Assembly (NCBI RefSeq): GCF_011742165.1
Contig: NZ_JAAQTO010000041.1
Location: forward strand, 1-41,738
DNA length: 41,738 bases
Source of the DNA: Billgrantia bachuensis
GTDB lineage: Bacteria > Pseudomonadota > Gammaproteobacteria > Pseudomonadales > Halomonadaceae
Reading direction: 5' to 3'
Shown: in pieces, positions 17,037 through 25,230 of the stretch
How the letters are laid out: every line of letters begins with the position of its first letter
Numbering within the stretch: the first letter of the stretch is position 1
Program-made: the position numbers and the translations under genes
The notes under the pieces: generated by a model
What the model was told of the DNA's origin: nothing
Databases searched by the model: none
What the model saw: the letters and a program-made list of their open reading frames with translations, nothing else

Positions 17037-19100
17037 TTACCAGCGATAGCTGAGGCTGCCGATCACGCTGCGCGACTCGCCGTAGTAGCACCAGAAATCA
17101 CAGCTGGCGACATACTCTTCGTTGGTGACGTTATTCACGTTGATCTGTGCCGTCCAGTTCTGATTGATGGCGTAGCTCACCATCGCGTCGCCGACGGTGT
17201 AATCGGGTACGGTAGTGCTACCATCGACCGATTGCCCTACATGACGAACGCCCGCGGCGACCTGCAATCCGTTCAGGCCGCTATTAGCGAAATCGTAATT
17301 GATCCACGCCGATGCCATATGTCGCGGAATCAATGCGGCACGATTGTCCTCGGCATTGCGTGCATCCGTGTAGGTATAGGCGGCCGATAGTTGCAGGTTA
17401 TCCGTGATATAACCCACACTTTCCAGCTCGAACCCAGCAGCCGTTCTTTCACCTTCCTGAGTCTGGTAGCCGCCAGGAGCGGTAGCAAAGGAATTCGACT
17501 CCTCGAGATCGAATACCGCCGCCGTGACATAACCATCCCAATTCGATGGCGCATATTTGATGCCCAGTTCCCACTGCTTGCCTTCCACCTCTTCGAAAAC
17601 GGCGCCAGAGGCATCCGTAGTCGCTATCGGCTGGAAGGATTCGGTATAGCTCAGATAGGGATTTAACCCCTTCTCACCGAGGTACATGATACCACCGGAG
17701 AATGAAGTGGACGCTTGAGTTTCGTCCACCGTTACGTTCAGGCCTTCGGATTCGTTGCGTACATCGGCATTGTCGTAACGTACGCTACCCAGCAGCACCC
17801 ACCGGTCATCGACACGCAGTTGATCCTGCAAATAGAGCCCCAGTTGATCCTTGTCAATCCGTCGGCCCGTCAATTGATCGCCGGGCACCGGGGCGATATC
17901 ACTCTGGGGGTCAAAGATATCTACGCTATCGTAGAAGAAGTTATCGAACTCTCGGCTATTCAGGTTGAGATCCTGATAGTCCACCCCGAGCAATAGGGTG
18001 TTTTCCATTCGATCCGTATACCACTTGCCGACCAGGCGGTTATCGATGGTGAAGCTATCGATTTCACCATCGCGCTGCAGATGCCCTCGAGATGCCGTTC
18101 GCTCGCCGTTTTGCATCATCATGTAGGTGCTGCGCAAGTCAAGATCGAGATGGCTGTAGCGAAAATCCTGCTCAAAATTCCAAGTGTCGTCGACAGCATG
18201 ACGAAACTCGTAGCCGATAGCCGTCTGGGTGTGCTCGTCCTTGTCGTACTCAGGTGCTCCATAATTGGTCTGCGGATCCACACGGCCAAAGGGAGTGTCG
18301 TGCACGGTTCCATAGGGCAGTTTGAACGGGTTGACAGGGATACCGTCGTCTCGCTGAAAGCTGGCCAGCACCGTTAACCAGGTATGATCCGATAGATCCC
18401 ACTCAAAGCTGGGCGCCAAATAGAAACGTTCGTTATCGGTATCGCTCAGATCACCGTCACGTTCCTTGTACAGCCCAACGACGCGGTAGCGTACATCGCC
18501 GGCCTCGGTGGCCGGACCAGACGAATCGAAGGCGAACTGGCGGTGGTTTCGATTGCCGCCCTGCACTTCGATTTCTCCACGCGATTCGGCCGTGGGACGC
18601 TTGCTGACGGCATTGACGAGACCACCTGAAGGAGCCTCTCCATACAGTATCGAGGCCGGGCCCTTGAAAATCTCAACCCGCTCTAGCCCGTAGGGCTCAG
18701 GCAACCACTGGAAATAGCCTTCGCGGTAAATTCGAAGCCCATCCTGATAAGTCGCCTGATCGAAACCACGCACCTTGAACCAGTCGGTGTTGTTGTCAGC
18801 ACCGTAGTGCCCCGCCAACACCCCCGAGCGGTAGCGAAACGTTTCGTCGAGCCGCTGGACATTACGCTCATCCAGCTCCTCCCGTTCGACCAGTGAGACC
18901 GGGCGTGGTGTCTCGACCAGCGGCGATGCCACCTTCAGGGCGGCACCAACGACAACCAGGGTATCCGTTTCGAGAGTTTCCTCTTGGGCTAACGCCGGCG
19001 TCGCCATGCCGATCAGGACGCCCCCCATCGTGAGACCAAGTGCGAGTCGTACCGCCTCAGCCAGTGCGGTCGGCCGGGAGCAGGGAAGAAGGTTGGACAT
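17037..19100 (-). CDS. second FhuA-like TonB-dependent siderophore receptor, low G+C
   Basis: The 687-residue protein has an N-terminal export signal (hydrophobic LGLTMGGVLIGMATPALA), a TonB box-like DTLVVVG, a plug with FRYRSGVLAGHYG, VRGFDQATYQDG and IFKGPASILYGEAPSGGLVN, and a barrel. It ends EEYVASCDFWCYYGESRSVIGSLSYRW, again the paired-cysteine FhuA-type loop. The ATG at 19100 (AGAGGAC upstream) is preferred over 19196. Several stretches inside the gene (for example 17881-18000 and 18121-18180) are near 50% G+C by eye, against about 65% in the neighbouring receptor, suggesting later acquisition. It shares a divergent promoter region with the next receptor. Confidence 0.85.
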   Translation of the reverse strand: MSNLLPCSRPTALAEAVRLALGLTMGGVLIGMATPALAQEETLETDTLVVVGAALKVASPLVETPRPVSLVEREELDERNVQRLDETFRYRSGVLAGHYGADNNTDWFKVRGFDQATYQDGLRIYREGYFQWLPEPYGLERVEIFKGPASILYGEAPSGGLVNAVSKRPTAESRGEIEVQGGNRNHRQFAFDSSGPATEAGDVRYRVVGLYKERDGDLSDTDNERFYLAPSFEWDLSDHTWLTVLASFQRDDGIPVNPFKLPYGTVHDTPFGRVDPQTNYGAPEYDKDEHTQTAIGYEFRHAVDDTWNFEQDFRYSHLDLDLRSTYMMMQNGERTASRGHLQRDGEIDSFTIDNRLVGKWYTDRMENTLLLGVDYQDLNLNSREFDNFFYDSVDIFDPQSDIAPVPGDQLTGRRIDKDQLGLYLQDQLRVDDRWVLLGSVRYDNADVRNESEGLNVTVDETQASTSFSGGIMYLGEKGLNPYLSYTESFQPIATTDASGAVFEEVEGKQWELGIKYAPSNWDGYVTAAVFDLEESNSFATAPGGYQTQEGERTAAGFELESVGYITDNLQLSAAYTYTDARNAEDNRAALIPRHMASAWINYDFANSGLNGLQVAAGVRHVGQSVDGSTTVPDYTVGDAMVSYAINQNWTAQINVNNVTNEEYVASCDFWCYYGESRSVIGSLSYRW

Positions 19101-19163
19101 GCGTGAGTGTCCTCTGAGTGCTTGGGTTAGGAGAGACAGCAGAACGGCATCGCCGCGCACCAA

Positions 19164-19178
19164 TGACAATCTATGACA
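19164..19178. promoter_or_regulatory. Fur-like site, promoter side of the minus-strand receptor
   Basis: TGACAATCTATGACA matches the 7-1-7 Fur consensus at 10 of 15 positions. It lies 64 bases upstream of the receptor ATG at 19100 in the divergent region 19101-19322. Confidence 0.4.
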
Positions 19179-19226
19179 AATAGCATCGAAAATCATACAG
19201 CTTGATTTGGCATTTGAAAAATCGAA

Positions 19227-19241
19227 TGCAAACCATTATTG
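19227..19241. promoter_or_regulatory. Fur-like site, promoter side of the plus-strand receptor
   Basis: TGCAAACCATTATTG matches the 7-1-7 Fur consensus at 10 of 15 positions. It lies about 82 bases before the ATG at 19323. Confidence 0.4.
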
Positions 19242-19322
19242 TTTCCGCGCCTGGACATGGCTCTGCATGGTCGTCATCGCGGCGACTGGATAACCCAACA
19301 GCAAGCAAGGGAACGACATCCA

Positions 19323-21470
19323 ATGACCCACAAGACGCATATCGCCTGGCTGGCGCCGGTGATGCTCGGCTCCGCCCTGCCGGGATTGGCCTTCGCTCAG
19401 ACCGATGCCAACGAGACCGGCGCCTCACGCGATCTCAACCCGCTGGTGATCACCGCCACCCGCAATCGTAGCCAAGCCGGCGAGACGCCTCAGAAGGTCA
19501 CCGTCATTACCCGCGAGCAGATCGAGCAGCAGTTGGCCATTACCAACGATCCCGGCCAGGTGCTCAGCAATCTGATTCCGTCCTACTCACCCAGTCGCCA
19601 GAAACTCAACAATGCCGGTGAGACCTTCCGCGGCCGCGACGCTCTGTTCCTGATCGACGGCGTGCCCCAAAGCAACCCGCTGCGTGACAGCTCGCGAGAT
19701 AGCTACACCATCGATTTATCCATGGTCGAGCGCATCGAGGTGATCCATGGCGCCAGTGCCGAGCATGGCCTGGGCGCCACCGGCGGCATCATCAACTACG
19801 TCACCAAGCGCGCCGAGGCCGGCGAAATCAATCAGCATGCCGGCATCAGCCTGACCAGCGACGACGACGGCCAGTCGGATGGCCTCGGTCACAAGCTGAA
19901 CTACCGTATCAGCGGCCAGAGCGGCGACTGGGACTTCCTGGGCGCCATCACTCGCCAGGAGCGTGGTGTCTTCTACGATGGCAATGACGAAGTCGTCGGC
20001 ATGGCTTACCACGGTGAAGTGCAGAACTCCACGAGCTACGACCTCTTCGGTAAGCTCGGCTACTGGCTCGACGACGATCAGAACATCGTGTTCTCGCTCA
20101 ACCATTTCGACCTCGAAGTTGGCGACGACTACGTGCCAGTGGCCGGTAATCGCGCCGAGGGCGTCCCGACCACGGCCCGCAAGGGCAATCCCGAAGGCGA
20201 GCCCGGTTACAACGAGGTCACCATGGCTCGTCTCGCCTATTCCCATGCCGACTGGTTCGGCAACGAACTGGATGCTCAAGTGTACCGCCAGCGCTTCCGC
20301 GCCCAGTTCGATCCCACGACCCTCGGTTCCTTTCCCTACCCGGACGGGAATGGCGGGACGCGGTACGATCAGACCCGCAACGAGTCCGATAAAATGGGCG
20401 CCAAGTTCACTCTGAACCGCCGCGGCCTGTTCGACGATCGCCTGGCCCTGACTACCGGCCTGGACCTGATCCAGGACGATACCCGCCAGGTTCTGGTGCA
20501 GACCGACCGCAACTATGTGCCGGAGAGCCGCTTCCGCAACCTGGCACCCTTCGTCCAGGGCGAGTTCCAACTGGCCGACCCGTTGACCCTGCATGCCGGC
20601 GTGCGCCACGAATACGCCGAGCTCGACGTGGACACTTTCTCGACCATTGACCGCAGTAACGTTACCCAGGACAACGTTACCGTCGACGGCGGTAATCCGA
20701 GCTTCAACGAGACACTGTACAATCTGGGTCTGGTCTACCAGGCCACCGACTGGGCGCAGCTCTACGCCAACTATTCCCAGGGCTTCGGTATGCCCGACGT
20801 GGGCCGTGTACTACGTGGCGTCAAAGTACCGGGCCAGGATGTCGACACACTCATCGACCTCTCTCCCATCGTCACCGACAATCGCGAGATCGGGGCGCGC
20901 TTTGACTGGGACCGCTACGGCCTAGAGCTGAGCTACTACGAGTCCAACGCCGACCTCGGCCAGCGCATCGAACCCGATGCTCAGGGCAACTACCGAGTCG
21001 AGCGGGAGAGGACCGAGATTCAGGGCTTCGAGATTACCGGCGATGCCCAGTTGAACGATGCCCACAGTCTGCGACTCTCCTATGCCCATGCCGAAGGCAA
21101 GTCGGATACGGATGGCGACGGCAGCGTGGATACCAAGATGACAGGTCGTGACATTGCCCCGGACACACTGCGCCTGGCCTGGAGCGCCGGCTGGAGCGAT
21201 AAGTTGTCCACTCACTTGCAGGGCAGCTACTACCGTGATCGCAGCTTCGATGACCCAGACCTCGAGTTCGACGGCTACTACCTGATTGACGCCTCCTTGG
21301 CCTACCAGTTGCCCGTGGGCCGTGCCACTCTGGGTATCGAGAACCTGACCGATGAGGATTATTTGACCTACTATTCTCAATCGTTCCCCCAGTCTCCGGC
21401 GCTTGAGGACGACCTGTTCTTCAAAGGCCGCGGACGCACCTTCACCCTCGGCTATCAGCTCGACTTCTGA
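19323..21470 (+). CDS. TonB-dependent receptor of the carboxylate-siderophore type
   Basis: The 715-residue protein has a signal peptide (IAWLAPVMLGSALPGLAFAQ), a TonB box-like NPLVITATR, a plug with GETFRGRDALFLIDGVPQSN, MVERIEVIHGASAEHGLGATGGIINYVT, and a barrel ending GRGRTFTLGYQLDF. The plug pattern resembles receptors such as PvuA (vibrioferrin) and AleB (staphyloferrin B of Cupriavidus) as I remember them, so it is the best candidate for the siderophore made by the neighbouring operon. The ATG at 19323 (AAGGGA upstream, start of the signal peptide) replaces a longer in-frame start at 19239. A strong terminator follows. The ligand assignment is inference. Confidence 0.8.
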   Translation: MTHKTHIAWLAPVMLGSALPGLAFAQTDANETGASRDLNPLVITATRNRSQAGETPQKVTVITREQIEQQLAITNDPGQVLSNLIPSYSPSRQKLNNAGETFRGRDALFLIDGVPQSNPLRDSSRDSYTIDLSMVERIEVIHGASAEHGLGATGGIINYVTKRAEAGEINQHAGISLTSDDDGQSDGLGHKLNYRISGQSGDWDFLGAITRQERGVFYDGNDEVVGMAYHGEVQNSTSYDLFGKLGYWLDDDQNIVFSLNHFDLEVGDDYVPVAGNRAEGVPTTARKGNPEGEPGYNEVTMARLAYSHADWFGNELDAQVYRQRFRAQFDPTTLGSFPYPDGNGGTRYDQTRNESDKMGAKFTLNRRGLFDDRLALTTGLDLIQDDTRQVLVQTDRNYVPESRFRNLAPFVQGEFQLADPLTLHAGVRHEYAELDVDTFSTIDRSNVTQDNVTVDGGNPSFNETLYNLGLVYQATDWAQLYANYSQGFGMPDVGRVLRGVKVPGQDVDTLIDLSPIVTDNREIGARFDWDRYGLELSYYESNADLGQRIEPDAQGNYRVERERTEIQGFEITGDAQLNDAHSLRLSYAHAEGKSDTDGDGSVDTKMTGRDIAPDTLRLAWSAGWSDKLSTHLQGSYYRDRSFDDPDLEFDGYYLIDASLAYQLPVGRATLGIENLTDEDYLTYYSQSFPQSPALEDDLFFKGRGRTFTLGYQLDF

Positions 21471-21504
21471 TTCCTCGTCCTGAAACGGACCTGGCTTACT
21501 GTTT

Positions 21505-21529
21505 GGCGGCGCCTTGGCGCCGCCTTTTT
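21505..21529 (+). terminator. intrinsic terminator after the carboxylate-type receptor
   Basis: GGCGGCGC (21505-21512), a CTTG loop and GCGCCGCC (21517-21524) are followed by TTTTT. It lies 35 bases past the receptor stop and faces the end of the biosynthesis operon. Confidence 0.88.
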
Positions 21530-21551
21530 CGTTGTTTGATCTTCCCTAGCC

Positions 21552-22175
21552 TCAGCGCCACCACTCGGGGTGCGCGGCCATGAGCTCCCGCCGACGCTCC
21601 GCTTCTCGCGCCTGCTTGTCGAGTACAGGCGCCAACAATGCCTCGGCGCGTGCCGGTGTGAGCGCGAAGAGGCCGTCGTCGTCGCCGACGATCAGATCGC
21701 CCGGCGAGATCGCCACGCCATCGATGGCCACCGCCACGTTGACCTCTCCCTCCAGGTCCTGGGCGCGTGTGGTCAGCGGGCTTGATCCACGCGAATAAAT
21801 GGGCAGCCCCAGCCGTACCAGCTCGGCCGTATCGGTCACCCGTCCCGAGGTCACCACGCCGGCCAGTCCCTTGCGCAGGGCCGCATAGGTACGCAGCTCG
21901 CCCCAGCAGGCGCGCCGCTCATCGCCGGCAACATCGATCACCAGCACGTCCCCAGGTTCGGCCATTTCCAGCGCCTGGCGAATCACGCTGCCATCGAGAT
22001 GCGGAATGCGCACCGTCAGGGCACTGCCCAGAAGCCGTGTGGGATGGCGCAGCGGCGTGAGGTCGGTGATGGCACCCAAGTCGGTAAAGTGACCCAAGGT
22101 GGAAGTCGCAACCTCGCGGTAGCAGGCCAGCAACTCGGGCGAAGCGCCCGACACCCGCTGACGAATATCGAACAT
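21552..22175 (-). CDS. RraA-fold protein (HMG aldolase / oxaloacetate decarboxylase family), altered active site
   Basis: The 207-residue protein belongs to the RraA / 4-hydroxy-4-methyl-2-oxoglutarate aldolase family: GDVLVIDVAGDERRACWGEL, GLAGVVTSGRVTD, GLPIYSRGSSP and PGDLIVGDDDGLFAL. Aldolases of this family usually have VVxDGxxRD, where the Arg contacts the pyruvate part and the Asp holds the metal. Here the stretch reads V-V-T-S-G-R-V-T-D, so Ser110 and Thr114 replace the usual Asp and Arg while Asp115 is kept. It is the last gene of the siderophore operon, 32 bases after a permease gene. A role on an alpha-keto or citrate-like compound is plausible but not shown. Confidence 0.75.
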   Translation of the reverse strand: MFDIRQRVSGASPELLACYREVATSTLGHFTDLGAITDLTPLRHPTRLLGSALTVRIPHLDGSVIRQALEMAEPGDVLVIDVAGDERRACWGELRTYAALRKGLAGVVTSGRVTDTAELVRLGLPIYSRGSSPLTTRAQDLEGEVNVAVAIDGVAISPGDLIVGDDDGLFALTPARAEALLAPVLDKQAREAERRRELMAAHPEWWR

Positions 22176-22207
22176 GCTCGAGACTCCTTGTCATCGCCGG
22201 CTGGCGC

Positions 22208-23242
22208 TCAGCTTCGCCAGCGGTATAGCAGGTAGACGAAGAACGGGGCGCCGATGCCGGCAACGAAGATGCCTGCGGGCAGGTCCCGGGGCAGGAAGGC
22301 GATTCGCCCAAGCAGATCGGCATGCAGCACGATCAGGGCTCCGACAAGAGCGGTCACCGGTACCAGGCCGGTATGGCCACGCACTGACAATCGTCGCGCG
22401 ATATGCGGGGCAAGCAGCCCAACGAAGCTCAGCCCGCCGGCAAAGGCCACCGCTGCGCCGGCCAACGCCACGGACAGCAGCAGCAGGGCCAGGCGACTAC
22501 CCTGCAGCGCCGTGCCGAGCCCTATGGCCAACTCGTCGCCCAGCGCCAGTACATCCAGGCGTCGCGCCAGCACCAGCGCCAGGGGCAAGCCCACCAGTGC
22601 CCAAGGGACAAGCACCGCCACCTCGCGCCACTGTGCGGCATAGAGGCTTCCGGTCAGCCATACATAGGCCTGCATCGCCGTCGTATCGGCAGCGAGCACC
22701 AGCACCAGCGTAGTGCCCGCGCCCAGCGCGGCGGCAATACCGATGCCGATCAACACTAGCCGCGCCGGGGTCACGCCGCGCCCCGTCAGAACGATGATGG
22801 CCAGCGCCACCAGCAGTGCGCCGCCCAGCGCCGCCAAGGGTAGCCAGGCTTCGCCCAGCGCCGCCCCACCCAGCGCCAGGAAGCAGACCGCCGCCAGCGA
22901 GGCGCCGCCAGTGATGCCGATCACGTCCGGCGAGGCCAGCGGATTGCGTACCAGCCCCTGCAGCAGCAACCCGGCCACCCCCAGGCAGGCTCCGACGAGT
23001 ATCGCCAGCACCACCCGAGGCAGGCGGATCTCATGGACGATCAGAACGATGTCGCTTCGCTCGGGAACCAGCAGCGCCTCCAGCACTGCCCCAAGTGAGG
23101 TCGCCTGACTCCCCAGGCTCAGCGAGGCCAGGGCACTGCCCGTGAGCACCAGCGCCAACAGTAGCGTCACCGCCAGGGTGCGGCGCTCGAGGCGCAGGGA
23201 GAGACGCCCTCCTGCTGTGCGCACAACGACGGGAGGGCTCAT
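22208..23242 (-). CDS. FecCD-type iron-siderophore ABC permease (second subunit)
   Basis: A 344-residue, highly hydrophobic protein of the BtuC/FecCD family with about nine to ten membrane helices. Family segments visible are RLPRVVLAILVGACLGVAGLLLQGLVRNPLASPDVIGI near residues 52-90 and FVGLLAPHIAR near the C-terminus, which contacts the ATPase. Its ATG overlaps the stop of the preceding permease (ATGA), so the two form a heterodimer. No ATPase gene follows; the ATPase at 34487 is the likely partner. Confidence 0.88.
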   Translation of the reverse strand: MSPPVVVRTAGGRLSLRLERRTLAVTLLLALVLTGSALASLSLGSQATSLGAVLEALLVPERSDIVLIVHEIRLPRVVLAILVGACLGVAGLLLQGLVRNPLASPDVIGITGGASLAAVCFLALGGAALGEAWLPLAALGGALLVALAIIVLTGRGVTPARLVLIGIGIAAALGAGTTLVLVLAADTTAMQAYVWLTGSLYAAQWREVAVLVPWALVGLPLALVLARRLDVLALGDELAIGLGTALQGSRLALLLLSVALAGAAVAFAGGLSFVGLLAPHIARRLSVRGHTGLVPVTALVGALIVLHADLLGRIAFLPRDLPAGIFVAGIGAPFFVYLLYRWRS

Positions 23243-24243
23243 GGCGCCAGGCTCCTGCGGCGAGCGAGATAGAGGAAAAACGGCGTCCCGAGGAGCGCCG
23301 TCATCACCCCCACCGGTACCTCCTGGGGCGGCATCAGGAAACGCGCCAGGGTGTCGGCAGCCAGCAGCAGGCCGGCACCGAGCAGGGCACAGCCGGGCAG
23401 CACCCAGCGATGATCGCGGCCGAACAGGGCGCGCACCATGTGCGGCACGATCAGCCCGACGAAGCCGATCATCCCGGCCAGCGCCACGGCCCCGCCGGCC
23501 AGAACGATGACCGCGGCCCCGGCCAGTAGCTTGACCCGGGCGGTACGCTGTCCCAAGCCCTTGACCACCTCGTCATCCAGCACCAACAGGTTGAGCTGAC
23601 GCACCAGCAGCAGGCAGACGCCGGCGGCGACCAGGAAGAACGGCAACAACGGCGTCACCATTTCCAGACCACGCCCCGCCACCGAGCCCGCCAGCCACAG
23701 CAGCAGGCTTTCGAAGCCCTCCTGGTCGACGATCAGGAGCCCTTGAGCCAGTGCGACGAACAGGGCAGTGACCGCCACCCCGCCCAGTACTACCCGCAAC
23801 GGTGAGAAGCCACCATCGCGTCCGCGCCCCAGCAGCACGACCAGCAGCGCCGCCACCAGGGCGCCGAGGAAGGCCACCCAGGCCAGCGCCAAGGGCGAGC
23901 GCAAAGCAAAGACGCTGCTCGCCATCACCACGAAACACATGGCGCCGGCATTGATGCCGAGAATGCTCGGCGCCGCCAGGGCGTTACGCGTCAGCGTCTG
24001 CATTAGGGCGCCGGCTACCGCCAGGCTGGCACCCACCACGGCGGCGATCAGCGCGCGGGGCAGGCGCTCGGTACGCAGGATCAGATGTTGCACCGACCCC
24101 GGATCGGGCGCGAGGAAGGCCTCCACCAGTGTACCCGGCGCAATCGTAGTGGCGCCCAATGCCAAGCTGGCCAGACCGGCAGCAAGTGCCAAGAGCGCTC
24201 CTGCCATCAACCCAAGTAGCCTGGCCGAAGGGGTAGTCAGCAT
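23239..24243 (-). CDS. FecCD-type iron-siderophore ABC permease (first subunit)
   Basis: A 334-residue BtuC/FecCD-family permease. RLPRALIAAVVGASLAVAGALMQTLTRNALAAPSILGINAGA and the GFVGLIVPHMVRALFG segment are diagnostic. The start at 24243 (ATG, 7-base overlap with the binding-protein gene) is chosen because the protein then begins MLTTPSARLLGLMAG with a proper first helix. The longer in-frame version reaching 24420 would add 59 non-hydrophobic residues lying inside the preceding gene. It pairs with the next permease. Confidence 0.88.
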   Translation of the reverse strand: MLTTPSARLLGLMAGALLALAAGLASLALGATTIAPGTLVEAFLAPDPGSVQHLILRTERLPRALIAAVVGASLAVAGALMQTLTRNALAAPSILGINAGAMCFVVMASSVFALRSPLALAWVAFLGALVAALLVVLLGRGRDGGFSPLRVVLGGVAVTALFVALAQGLLIVDQEGFESLLLWLAGSVAGRGLEMVTPLLPFFLVAAGVCLLLVRQLNLLVLDDEVVKGLGQRTARVKLLAGAAVIVLAGGAVALAGMIGFVGLIVPHMVRALFGRDHRWVLPGCALLGAGLLLAADTLARFLMPPQEVPVGVMTALLGTPFFLYLARRRSLAP

Positions 24244-25208
24244 GCCCTGCCCTCTCCTTGGCGCACGGCGTCGTGCAGTTCGTAGTGGTCGTAGAGTTCG
24301 TCCAGCAGCCGATGGGCGGCCAGGATGCCGGCGCCCATGCTCCAGATCACCGGATCGACGTAGTAGACACGCCCCTGCTCCACCGCATCGAGACTTTGCC
24401 ACAACGGATGCGCCGTCCATTCGCGGTGAAGTTCGGCCACCGCCGCATCGTCACGCATGAAGACGAAGATCGCGTCGGCATCCAGGGCCGGCAGGGTCTC
24501 GCGACTGACCAGCTTGATACCCCAGCCGCTGCCCTGTTGCCCAGCCGGTCGCAGAAACCCCAGTTGGTCGAGAACGCTTCGGGCAAAGCCATCGTAGTAG
24601 AGGCGTACATGATCGCCGCGGAAACTGACCACAGAGACCCGCTGCGGCCAGGCGTCGCCCAGCCGGGCCTCGGCACGACAGCGGAAGTCGGCTACGCGTG
24701 CCCGCCACTCGGCGAGCAGCGCCTGGGCCTCGACTTCACGGCCGGTTGCCTCGCCCATCAGCTCGAGCATGGCCTCGACGTCGTGGGCGGTATCGGCAAT
24801 CACCGTCGGTGCGATGCGCGAGAGCAGTGGATACACGGCGGCATGGCGATAGCGGGCTCCCACAACCAGGTCGGGCGCGAGCCCCGCCACCGCCTCCAGG
24901 TCCGGCTGGGTCTCCAGCCCCAGGTAGCGTACGCCTGCGGGCAGCCTGTCGCGCAGGTAGCGATACATGGGGCGCTCGAGCCACGACTCGACCACCCCGA
25001 CCGGCTCTAGCCCCAACGCCAGCGCAGTATCGGTGGCGCCCTGGTAGAGCGTTACGATACGCTGCGGCTGGCCTGTGATGCGAGCTTCGCCCAGGGAGTG
25101 TTCGACGCTGCGCGCCGCCTCGGCGTGGGCCGCCAGGGTCAGGCAGCTCGACAACAGCGTCAGCGCGGTGAAGCGGCGGCAGGTGCGCAAGAAGAGCATG
25201 AGAATCAT
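24237..25208 (-). CDS. periplasmic ferric-siderophore binding protein (FecB/FhuD class)
   Basis: The 323-residue protein has an N-terminal signal peptide (FTALTLLSSCLTLAAHAEA) and a class III binding-protein fold: RIVTLYQGATDTALALGLEPVGV, then LETQPDLEAVAGLAPDLVVG, a long helix region, and a C-terminal WSMGAGILAAHRLLDELYDHY. It delivers the ferric siderophore to the two permeases encoded next. A Cys lies in the signal region, but the lipobox is poor, so it is more likely soluble. It follows the SbnE-like gene by 22 bases, tying uptake to synthesis in one operon. A second in-frame ATG at 25199 is an alternative start. Confidence 0.85.
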   Translation of the reverse strand: MILMLFLRTCRRFTALTLLSSCLTLAAHAEAARSVEHSLGEARITGQPQRIVTLYQGATDTALALGLEPVGVVESWLERPMYRYLRDRLPAGVRYLGLETQPDLEAVAGLAPDLVVGARYRHAAVYPLLSRIAPTVIADTAHDVEAMLELMGEATGREVEAQALLAEWRARVADFRCRAEARLGDAWPQRVSVVSFRGDHVRLYYDGFARSVLDQLGFLRPAGQQGSGWGIKLVSRETLPALDADAIFVFMRDDAAVAELHREWTAHPLWQSLDAVEQGRVYYVDPVIWSMGAGILAAHRLLDELYDHYELHDAVRQGEGRAC

Positions 25209-25213
25209 TCGTT
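25199..25213. promoter_or_regulatory. possible internal Fur-like site at the binding-protein start
   Basis: On the plus strand 25199-25213 reads TGAGAATCATTCGTT, matching the Fur 7-1-7 consensus at 10 of 15 positions with an almost perfect left half and centre. It overlaps the start codon of the binding-protein gene, between the biosynthesis and uptake parts of the operon. It could mark an internal promoter or be chance. Confidence 0.3.
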
Positions 25214-25230
25214 ACCGGAGTCGGCGACCT

